From CAYRLW01 sp964425215 (lineage in GTDB: Bacteria; Spirochaetota; Spirochaetia; Treponematales; Breznakiellaceae): a DNA stretch of 5,709 bases. The stretch spans positions 1-5,709 of the forward strand of contig CAYRLW010000091.1 of assembly GCA_964425215.1 (NCBI GenBank), read 5' to 3'. Below, in pieces: positions 1 through 5,709 of the stretch (the stretch's first letter is position 1; every line of letters begins with the position of its first letter). Made by a program: the position numbers and the translations under genes. The notes below the pieces were generated by a model. It had not been told where the DNA came from, ran no database searches, and was given only the letters and a program-made list of their open reading frames with translations.

Positions 1-43
1 CGAGGGTTATGCAAACTTCCCCGCCCCACCACGGCACACACCC

Positions 44-70
44 GCCGGCCCCGTCGGAGACGGGGCCGGC
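44..70. terminator. Strong GC-rich hairpin in the leader, possible terminator of an upstream gene
   Basis: Bases 44-55 (GCCGGCCCCGTC) are perfectly complementary to bases 59-70 (GACGGGGCCGGC), with a 3-base loop GGA. This gives a 12 bp stem that is almost all G-C. The stem alone would be very stable. The only T-run on the plus side is TTTT at 85-88, 14 bases past the stem, and there is none next to it on the minus side, so it is not a classical intrinsic terminator. It could still end transcription from a gene left of the window, or isolate the promoter downstream of it. The hairpin is certain; the terminator role is weak inference. Confidence 0.45.
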
Positions 71-137
71 CCGCCCTCTGTCCGTTTTGCAATCAATGCT
101 GCTGGTTGATCGGAAGCCCGGCGCTCCCCGTCCCGCT

Positions 138-160
138 GCCCCCGCGCGCGGCGCGGGTGC
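138..160. other. Second GC-rich inverted repeat just upstream of the candidate promoter
   Basis: Bases 141-147 (CCCGCGC) pair with 151-157 (GCGCGGG) around a GCG loop. Two further pairs (138-160 and 139-159) lie beyond one mismatch (140/158). The surrounding 60 bases (121-180) are about 82% G+C by hand count, far above the coding region that follows. No T-run follows the stem. The repeat ends 10 bases before the putative -35 element, so it could be a protein binding site or merely GC-rich spacer. No function can be assigned. Confidence 0.35.
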
Positions 161-170
161 GCCCCGGAAG

Positions 171-199
171 TTGTTCCCTGACGGGTAATCCGGTAGAAT
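171..199 (+). promoter_or_regulatory. Candidate sigma70-type promoter for the large gene
   Basis: TTGTTC at 171-176 (3 of 6 to the -35 consensus, including the key TTG) is followed after exactly 17 bases by TAGAAT at 194-199 (5 of 6 to the -10 consensus). Transcription would begin near 205-207, leaving a leader of roughly 25 bases that contains the ribosome binding site. The match sits where a promoter is expected and directly after a very GC-rich stretch. The weak -35 half and the unknown host sigma factor keep this tentative. Confidence 0.5.
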
Positions 200-217
200 G
201 CTTGAGAGGTTTCATTC

Positions 218-222
218 GGAGG
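218..222 (+). promoter_or_regulatory. Ribosome binding site that decides the start of the large gene
   Basis: GGAGG at 218-222, continuing as a G-run to 225, lies 7 bases before ATG at 230, an ideal Shine-Dalgarno spacing. The in-frame TTG at 227 would leave only 4 bases and the in-frame ATG at 239 would leave 16, so 230 is the preferred start. Confidence 0.75.
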
Positions 223-229
223 GGGCTTG

Positions 230-3200
230 ATGGTTGTCATGAAACGGCGTTCAGTCCGGGTTGTCCTAGCGCTCCTGGTTTTGATTCTGGCGGGAACGTT
301 CTTTCTCGCAGCCCAGCCGGAAACCCCATCGGCTTCCCCCCTGGAAAACCTGTTGAGTGGCTATTCTACGGACATTCCAGGCGCGTTGTCCTCGTTGAAT
401 GACGCCGATCTTCCTTTGGCCCTGGCCGTCGCCGAAGCCCTCAAATTCAAGGCCCTGCACGGGGATACCAAGATCTCGGCTGAAAAGGTCGAGGAGTTTC
501 AACAGGCGGTCACTGGCCGCATCGATCAGTCTCAGGCGGTTTCCTTAGCCAAATCCAAAGCATGTCCAATAGCCGTTCCTGCCAGAAAAGCCACGCTGGC
601 AGGTCTCGAACTGACCGTTCCCGCCTGCTTCAGAGCAGAACAACCCTTGGCGGTTCTTGATTCAGGGCCACGAAACGAAGCCGGAACCCTATTCCCGGAG
701 TGTTGGATTTCCTTCGTGGCAGACAAAAAGCCGGTCCAGATCCGTATGACCGTTGATGGGAAGGTCGTTCCGACTTCCCTTGAAAATGATCGCCTGGCGG
801 TTTTCCGGCCGCCGCTTTCCCCCGATGGGGTCTTTTCTCTCGGGACCCACACTGTTTCCGTCATCCTCACGGACGCAGGGAAAAACCAGGCTTCCGCTTC
901 CTGGTCTTTTTCCATCGGGGCCTCTCCCTCTCCGGCCGATCCTCCGCCGGGTGATGCAACCATCGTTGCTTCCATCACCCTGGAGGTTGCCAGAATCGCC
1001 CCTGGTTCCCGCTTCCCTGGCTTCGTCACGATTAACATTCTGACCGACAAAGCGGGAAAAAGGTATTTTGAGTATCTGGTATTCCCCAAAGGCGTTCAAA
1101 ACCGTGGTTGTTACAGGACAAGCAGTCTGTGGATGCTACAAAAAACCTTGGGCGGGGGCTCAACTGACGGCGGCTTTTACCTCTTCATTGCGACCCCGAA
1201 AACGGAATACGCCTTTGAAGGAAACAAACTATTTTTCGCGACAGATTTTCGCCCCAATCCGGATGCCGTTTGGTCGATTGATAAGATTGTTTGGAAAATT
1301 GGCCATGGAGAGAGCCAGGAGACAATTGAAGGGCCTGAAATCTCTCTAACAATGGGCAAGAGTGTGTTGGATGTTGACGTATCTGTCTTTTTCACCTTCT
1401 CACTTCCTGAGTTTCCTGACCAGGTAAGTCATTGGGATCTTTTTGCGTGGACCAGCATTTACCCGATTCAGGTGAACCCATCAGTTGGCGTCAGCCGCCA
1501 GTTTGAGTTGGTTGACAACTTCAAGGAAACGGCTATCTCCATCGAAGCATCGAGGAGAATTATTGGGTATTTCGATCTTGATCTTAAGGAAGGTTCAGAA
1601 AATCCGATCAGCGAAGGTGCGGGAACGATCCTGGTCAAAAAATCCCATTGGAAAACCGTTGCGTCATCGGGCACGGTGACGATTGAAGACCCGCTTGCTA
1701 CGGCAACAAAGGCCATTTTCAAAACCCCCGGGGTCATCGAACTGGTGAATGAAATCGAACTGACCCTTGATTGGCAGGGCGAAAAGTACAATTACACCTA
1801 TGTTCCGGAAGAATCGGCTTTGGTCGGGGTTTTCCCGGCCTCTGGATCAGTCGAATACGAGAAGTTCCCGAAAGGGATAATTTTCGACACTTCCCGCCTG
1901 ATTCGCCTCAAAAGCCTTCAGGTCGAGATCGACAAGGTCAAGAGAAAATTTGCGAAATCGGAAGAGCTCTTCCTGGATCCACCGTGGGTTTTGGCCAAAT
2001 CGACTCTTTTCCCAGATTCCCTCCCCCTTGGGATCGTCGCTCTTCATCCGGCCCATTTTTTCGACCAGTTCGATACGGTGATCATGCCCGATGAGGAAGA
2101 TGGGTTCCTGACGAAACTCGCCTATGATGATCCGGCCCTCGAAACCGAAGGGAACCTCATCACCCGGGCCTATCTCGGTTGGGATGAACTGGGCAGGAAA
2201 GGCCATGCCAAAAAGAAGAGGACAAAGGCCGTCGAAGGGCTCCTGCCGCTGTCAAAAGCGCAGAAAATTAAGGCCTTCCCCAATCCTGCTGATTTGCTCG
2301 ATGTGGAAATCGTTCCGGCCGCTCCTCCTCCGATTGGCCAGAATCAGAAGGTGGATTTCTCTGGGTCGATTGTTGCCAAACCCCAAATGGGAAATGGCCG
2401 AATCACTGCGACAGGAGGGGAAATCAACCTCCTCGACGGGTATGTAAGCCAGGCTGTGGATGCGTTGGAATGGTCAGCAACCCTGAAGAAAGAGACGTCC
2501 AAAGGAAAGGGAATCGATTTCGCCTTCCAGTTTGAACCCAAGGAAGGAACGGGGACGTACGAAATCCGGGCCGGAACAGCGGTCCGATTCGAGGAAGAGG
2601 ATACCGAGACTGAGGCGGGGGCCACTGGCTCGTCGGCGGTCAACCTGACCGTAACCGAGGGGTTCCAGATAAAGTCCCCGGTGGCCGGTTTTGCCTATCC
2701 CCTCAAGCATCCTGTTCCCGTCCGAACCAACATCGACCCTCCCCCCGATTCCGACCAGAATCTCGATCTCTGGCGGAAGATCGTTTGGGCCTTGAACAAA
2801 GAACAATGGATTCCGCCATCGGACAGACCGCCCATCAATTTCACTCCTGACAAAACGGGGGAATGGGCGTTGGTGGGGGAAATCAAAGAGAATGGCCTTC
2901 GCGACGAAGTAAAGTTTCAGGTGAAGCCGATCACTGTCAGGATTTCACCAACCCGGAAGGTGGTTCCGCTTTCTACGAAGACGGTTCCCCTGGCCTTGGG
3001 GGTGAAACTGGGTGAAACCGAAGTCACCTCATGGGCTCAGGAAGTCGATTGGGTCCCTGGTCTTATGAAGGCCAAGGTAGAAGCCATCGAATGGAAGGCT
3101 TTCACTTCGCCGACAACGGAAAAGCCCCTTACGGTGAGCAATCCCCCCTTGAAGGCCGAGGTCACCATCGACAAGGAAGGGCCTCTCACCATTCTGGCAA

Positions 3201-5116
3201 CGGTCACAGTCCGGATTTGGTCGACCAACCCTCAAAAGCCCTATGATGAGACGTTTGTGATTTCTGCCGCCAGAGCCGACTTGTGGGCGGTGGCCCCGCC
3301 CTTCTGGAATCCCTTGCTCAGCACCCTCCCCGACGAACAATTCCCCAAGAAAGCCGTTGCCCCAGCCGGTAGAACATTCACGATCAAAGAGGGTTCCGTT
3401 TCCTTCGAAGGGCAAGACGTTTCTTGGAATCCTCAATCCGGCCTTTCCTCGCCGATAGAGATCCAACCGGCGATCCCTTCTTCGGAAATCTCTCCAGCTA
3501 CGTCAGACAAGGTGCGCCTAGCTTGGTCTTGCCCCGGAAACGACCCTTCCGATTCCTTCACGTATGTTCCCACCTTCGAGAAGCCAGTTGAAACCGTTGT
3601 AAAACTCCAGTCTTTTCTCGTCTTCGACGAAGGAACCGATATCGAATTCACGGAAAAGAAATTTACTGTTGATGTCGAGGACATCAATAACCTTGTTGAA
3701 TACTACGTTGACCCAAAAACCGCGGAAATGAATTTTGGTGAAACGAAGCTCTTCGTTTTTGTTCTGAAACCAAAGGTTCCCCTCCCGACATCAGCGCCTT
3801 CGACGACAAGTCGTATTGAAATACCTTTGTTGAACGGCGTCTATAAGCTAATTCTCGATGATGTGGCCTGGCATTCGGAAATTGGGAGTATAAGTAGTCC
3901 GATCTCAGGCGGGCTTGATTACACCTTTTCACCATCCCGTTTCGGGAATTATAAAATCATAGGCGATGCCGCTTGCCAATTGGAAGAAATCGTTCCTTCT
4001 CACGATAGGCCCCGTGGTTGGGTCTGGAAAATTAAAGGGGAAAGCACCGTCTGGGTCCGGTTTCCCAGTATTTCCTTTGAATTCCAATATAATGATTGGC
4101 CCAAGATTTATGGGAATTCCGATACTCCAGAAGATTCGGTGACTGTTTTACTTAGGATTACCCCAAAGTTATCCTTGGAGGATCTTGTTAGTATTGGGTT
4201 CCCTCTTCGAATTCACTCTAGCTCTTCTATGCCAGATGGCTACTTGGATATAGCACTTGAAAAGGCAGATTACAAATACAACACAGGATCGAACGATGTG
4301 ATGTTCGTTTATAAAGCAAAGACACTTCGCGAACTCGGCGTATTGCCCAGCAATGAGGATGATGAAGTAAATGAATATTGCTCCTGCGATAATGCCCTTG
4401 AAACTCCAGATACAAGCAACCACTCTGACAGTGAAGAGTTCGATGCCAAGATGAAAACTTCCGGTTTTTTCGAAAGAGGGAAGGCAAGAGATAATGGTGA
4501 TTATTCCGCGCTTTTAAGCAAGGCCAATGTGGATTTTGTGAAGCATGCTGGCGTTCAAAATATCTGGTTCTCCGCCTGGGATTCAGCAAGCGAATACCGG
4601 CAGATTCGTGATCAGGTCGATTGGTTCTATTGGTCTGGCCACGGCCATCATAAGGATGGGAAATTGGTCTCATTGGAAAAAGAAACCGCACCTACAGATG
4701 TTCTTTGGGATGGTGATCTTGACGTTGCAATCATTTCAGGGTGCTCCGTCCTTGATATAAAGGACTTCCGAGCCAAAAGTTTTGGCCCGGTGGCTTATGC
4801 TGAATGGTTTGCTGCCGGTGGGGATTGGTCGCCGGGGGCACTTTGGGAAAAGACAGGCCCAAAATACTTGGTTGGTAACAACTGGGCTGGCCCAAGCGAT
4901 GTTGCGGGAACCAAAAAGATAATCGGTGATTTTTTATCGGCTGTCGATGATGGTAAGTCCATCCCGGAGGCGTGGCAAATGGCTAATCCTGTTACAAAGG
5001 GCCCGAACGCCTGTGTGATTGATTGCTCAAAAATCCCGCACGAATACTGGTATTGGGATGAAACCTCTGGCTCTCCGGTTTGGTCGAAAGTAGAAAAAGG
5101 GGTAGACGGATGGTAA
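230..5116 (+). CDS. Very large exported multidomain protein with C-terminal caspase-like (clan CD) peptidase domain
   Basis: This 1628-residue protein is not one I recognise as a named gene. Residues 1-28 form a clear Sec signal peptide: basic MVVMKRR, a hydrophobic core, and likely cleavage after LAA at 28. Residues about 114-229 resemble a bacterial Ig-like module, with VDGK near 175 and a GTHTV...DAGKN...WSFSIG ending near 229, followed by a Pro/Ser linker. Residues about 240-1370 are rich in alternating beta-type sequence; further Ig-like sandwiches are plausible, for example from 812 (IKSP...) through W853, but none is secure. The C-terminal region from about 1400 has the marks of a clan CD cysteine peptidase: H1471 in SGHGHH, C1505 in IISGCSVLD, and the fold-typical GPKYLVG (1543-1549) and GKSIPEAW (1575-1582). 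There is no sortase motif, lipobox, C-terminal membrane anchor or recognisable secretion-sorting domain, so it is probably periplasmic or secreted. The ATG at 230 is chosen on its ribosome binding site. It overlaps the next gene by 7 bases. GC content varies strongly along its length. The reading frame and export are secure; the peptidase call is by motif only, and proteolysis is inferred. Confidence 0.88.
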   Translation: MVVMKRRSVRVVLALLVLILAGTFFLAAQPETPSASPLENLLSGYSTDIPGALSSLNDADLPLALAVAEALKFKALHGDTKISAEKVEEFQQAVTGRIDQSQAVSLAKSKACPIAVPARKATLAGLELTVPACFRAEQPLAVLDSGPRNEAGTLFPECWISFVADKKPVQIRMTVDGKVVPTSLENDRLAVFRPPLSPDGVFSLGTHTVSVILTDAGKNQASASWSFSIGASPSPADPPPGDATIVASITLEVARIAPGSRFPGFVTINILTDKAGKRYFEYLVFPKGVQNRGCYRTSSLWMLQKTLGGGSTDGGFYLFIATPKTEYAFEGNKLFFATDFRPNPDAVWSIDKIVWKIGHGESQETIEGPEISLTMGKSVLDVDVSVFFTFSLPEFPDQVSHWDLFAWTSIYPIQVNPSVGVSRQFELVDNFKETAISIEASRRIIGYFDLDLKEGSENPISEGAGTILVKKSHWKTVASSGTVTIEDPLATATKAIFKTPGVIELVNEIELTLDWQGEKYNYTYVPEESALVGVFPASGSVEYEKFPKGIIFDTSRLIRLKSLQVEIDKVKRKFAKSEELFLDPPWVLAKSTLFPDSLPLGIVALHPAHFFDQFDTVIMPDEEDGFLTKLAYDDPALETEGNLITRAYLGWDELGRKGHAKKKRTKAVEGLLPLSKAQKIKAFPNPADLLDVEIVPAAPPPIGQNQKVDFSGSIVAKPQMGNGRITATGGEINLLDGYVSQAVDALEWSATLKKETSKGKGIDFAFQFEPKEGTGTYEIRAGTAVRFEEEDTETEAGATGSSAVNLTVTEGFQIKSPVAGFAYPLKHPVPVRTNIDPPPDSDQNLDLWRKIVWALNKEQWIPPSDRPPINFTPDKTGEWALVGEIKENGLRDEVKFQVKPITVRISPTRKVVPLSTKTVPLALGVKLGETEVTSWAQEVDWVPGLMKAKVEAIEWKAFTSPTTEKPLTVSNPPLKAEVTIDKEGPLTILATVTVRIWSTNPQKPYDETFVISAARADLWAVAPPFWNPLLSTLPDEQFPKKAVAPAGRTFTIKEGSVSFEGQDVSWNPQSGLSSPIEIQPAIPSSEISPATSDKVRLAWSCPGNDPSDSFTYVPTFEKPVETVVKLQSFLVFDEGTDIEFTEKKFTVDVEDINNLVEYYVDPKTAEMNFGETKLFVFVLKPKVPLPTSAPSTTSRIEIPLLNGVYKLILDDVAWHSEIGSISSPISGGLDYTFSPSRFGNYKIIGDAACQLEEIVPSHDRPRGWVWKIKGESTVWVRFPSISFEFQYNDWPKIYGNSDTPEDSVTVLLRITPKLSLEDLVSIGFPLRIHSSSSMPDGYLDIALEKADYKYNTGSNDVMFVYKAKTLRELGVLPSNEDDEVNEYCSCDNALETPDTSNHSDSEEFDAKMKTSGFFERGKARDNGDYSALLSKANVDFVKHAGVQNIWFSAWDSASEYRQIRDQVDWFYWSGHGHHKDGKLVSLEKETAPTDVLWDGDLDVAIISGCSVLDIKDFRAKSFGPVAYAEWFAAGGDWSPGALWEKTGPKYLVGNNWAGPSDVAGTKKIIGDFLSAVDDGKSIPEAWQMANPVTKGPNACVIDCSKIPHEYWYWDETSGSPVWSKVEKGVDGW
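4433..5000 (+). other. Clan CD (caspase/gingipain/CHAT-like, possibly DUF6345-type) domain within the large protein
   Basis: Residues about 1402-1590 of the large protein. A hydrophobic strand (VDWFYW) runs into SGHGHH with the presumed catalytic H1471. A second strand (DVAIISG) ends in the presumed nucleophile C1505. The His-Cys distance is 34 residues, close to the 33 I recall for gingipain R. Downstream, GPKYLVGNNW (1543-1552), then D1557 and a helix to GKSIPEAWQMAN (1575-1586), matches the pattern in CHAT and related domains where a Gly-rich strand is followed by a helix and 'G-x-S/T-hydrophobic-x-x-A'. The nucleophile block reads SGC rather than the usual (D/E/A)-A-C. Boundaries are approximate. 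Activity and substrate are unknown, and an inactive fold relative cannot be excluded. Confidence 0.65.
5097..5102 (+). promoter_or_regulatory. Ribosome binding site of the small gene, inside the end of the large gene
   Basis: AAGGGG at 5097-5102 lies 7 bases before ATG at 5110. It sits within the last codons of the large gene, so ribosomes finishing that gene could restart here. It supports 5110 over the earlier in-frame ATG at 5080, which would put a long charged stretch (ESRKRGRR) ahead of the signal peptide. Confidence 0.65.
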
Positions 5117-5607
5117 AGCACTTAAAGTTCGCCGTTTTCTTTCTCTTCGTCTTTTTCCCACTGTGGCTTTTTTCCCAAGCAAATCCCAATGCCCTTTCTC
5201 ACACCGAAAAAATATTGTCAGTTTTCGACGGCTCTCTAAAATCGCCTCAACACACATTCTCTAAGTTCATCATGAGTCTGAAACAATCCGATCTGCTAAT
5301 GTACATCTCTTGTATGTCTTCTCAGCGGAAACGAGAGATGGTGCAAACTGATGGCAAGGCAAAGGATTTCAATCAACAACGGCTAAACGATGCCGTTGCT
5401 GGTTTCAAAAAAATTGCGCTGAAGGATTTTTCTGTCGAGGCTGTTTCGATTCAGGCGTCTCCACCACTAATCACTTTCACATCCACCTCGGTCAGGGGTT
5501 CCCTATTTTCCAAGGAAGAAACTACCCTTTCCTTTTTCAAGGAAAACGAGGAGTGGCTCATATCTGATGTGAAGACGAGAACCATTGAGAAAAGGGTTGT
5601 GAAATAG
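5110..5607 (+). CDS. Small exported protein, possibly NTF2-like (DUF4878-like)
   Basis: A 165-residue protein of no named family that I can identify with certainty. It starts with a signal peptide: MVKHLK, then a Phe/Leu-rich core (residues 7-21), with likely cleavage after SQA at 24. No lipobox cysteine is present, so a soluble periplasmic or secreted product is expected. The mature part begins with a helix-like segment (about 48-77, HTFSKFIMSLKQSD...), then a Lys/Gln-rich stretch and alternating beta strands, closing with FFKENEEWLISDV (W149, D153). A helix pair followed by a curved sheet ending in 'W-x-I-x-D' is the usual look of NTF2-like/DUF4878 proteins, but the match is by eye only. 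Its ATG overlaps the stop of the large gene (ATGGTAA, 7 shared bases), so the two are very probably co-transcribed and translationally coupled. A partner, chaperone or inhibitor role for the large protein is possible but only inferred. Confidence 0.82.
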   Translation: MVKHLKFAVFFLFVFFPLWLFSQANPNALSHTEKILSVFDGSLKSPQHTFSKFIMSLKQSDLLMYISCMSSQRKREMVQTDGKAKDFNQQRLNDAVAGFKKIALKDFSVEAVSIQASPPLITFTSTSVRGSLFSKEETTLSFFKENEEWLISDVKTRTIEKRVVK

Positions 5608-5613
5608 CTACCC

Positions 5614-5626
5614 TCGCTGCAAGCGA
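5614..5626. other. Small hairpin just after the small gene
   Basis: TCGCT (5614-5618) pairs with AGCGA (5622-5626) around a GCA loop, 6 bases after the stop codon. There is no T-run after it. It may stabilise the 3' end of the transcript or be chance. Confidence 0.3.
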
Positions 5627-5632
5627 TCCCTG

Positions 5633-5646
5633 TTGGGGTAACCCAA
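5633..5646. other. Small hairpin with GTAA tetraloop
   Basis: TTGGG (5633-5637) pairs with CCCAA (5642-5646) around GTAA, which in RNA is a GNRA-type tetraloop. It lies 5 bases before the terminator stem and is followed by only a short ATTT. Its role is unknown. Confidence 0.3.
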
Positions 5647-5651
5647 ATTTC

Positions 5652-5672
5652 AGGGCCAGACCCTGGCCTTTT
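5652..5672 (+). terminator. Probable intrinsic terminator of the two-gene unit
   Basis: AGGGCCAG (5652-5659) pairs with CTGGCCTT (5663-5670) around an ACC loop, giving 8 bp including one G-T wobble. The T-run TTTT (5669-5672) overlaps the stem base and is followed by CTCCC. It lies 45 bases after the stop of the small gene, the right place to end the operon. The T-run is short, so termination may be partial. An alternative stem (CAGGG/CCCTG, 5651-5665) overlaps it. Confidence 0.6.
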
Positions 5673-5709
5673 CTCCCAGGCTTGAAAAATACCGGAGTTA
5701 CCCGGTCAA

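Noticed and set aside
3..187. Open frame on the plus strand in the leader
   Set aside because: The product would be low-complexity Pro/Ala/Arg sequence produced by GC-rich DNA, it spans both hairpins, and it has no ribosome binding site.
227..229. TTG as start of the large gene
   Set aside because: It leaves only 4 bases after GGAGG, while ATG at 230 has an ideal 7-base gap.
532..1089. 185-residue minus-strand open frame
   Set aside because: It lies wholly inside the large gene, opposite a well-formed Ig-like module, and its translation shows no family features.
4227..4691. 154-residue minus-strand open frame
   Set aside because: It lies opposite the start of the peptidase-like domain, and its His/Arg-rich translation looks like a reverse-strand shadow.
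5080..5109. Earlier in-frame ATG for the small gene
   Set aside because: It adds ten residues of charged sequence before a normal signal peptide, and the ribosome binding site at 5097-5102 fits 5110.
230..5116. Tandem repeats in the large protein
   Set aside because: Several parts look beta-rich and Ig-like, but I found no segments similar enough by eye to call sequence repeats.
1..5709. CRISPR array, tRNA, rRNA or insertion sequence
   Set aside because: No regularly spaced direct repeats, no tRNA-like cloverleaf or CCA end, no rRNA-like sequence and no transposase motif were seen on either strand.

Overview
The window holds a two-gene, plus-strand unit. A short GC-rich leader (1-229) carries two hairpins, a candidate promoter and a ribosome binding site. 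It is followed by one very long gene (230-5116, 1628 aa), a small gene (5110-5607, 165 aa) that overlaps its last 7 bases, and a 102-base tail of small hairpins ending in a plausible intrinsic terminator. I see no RNA gene, CRISPR array, insertion sequence or phage gene.

The long gene encodes an exported protein. It has an N-terminal signal peptide, then about 1350 residues that look mostly like beta-sandwich material. One Ig-like module is recognisable (about residues 114-229); the rest is largely unassigned. The C-terminal ~200 residues look like a caspase/gingipain/CHAT-type (clan CD) cysteine peptidase domain. It has a Ser-Gly-His-Gly-His-His block (H1471), a hydrophobic strand ending Ser-Gly-Cys (C1505), and a later Gly-x-x-x-Leu-Val-Gly...Gly-Lys-Ser-Ile-x-Glu-Ala block typical of that fold. 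The most similar described class I can name from memory is the GHG/Cys-containing DUF6345-type domain, but this is unverified.

The small gene encodes a second exported protein with its own signal peptide and a possible NTF2-like (DUF4878-like) fold. The ATGGTAA overlap suggests translational coupling, so it may act with the large protein, for example as an inhibitor, chaperone or partner. That role is inference only.

The organism cannot be named. Bacterial ribosome binding sites, a sigma70-like promoter, two Sec-type signal peptides without sortase or lipoprotein signals, and mixed GC content fit a free-living, probably Gram-negative or deep-branching environmental bacterium. GC content varies strongly within the large gene: about 57-67% in sampled lines of the first and middle parts, and about 35-45% around 1200-1620 and after about 3660. 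This suggests a mosaic history.
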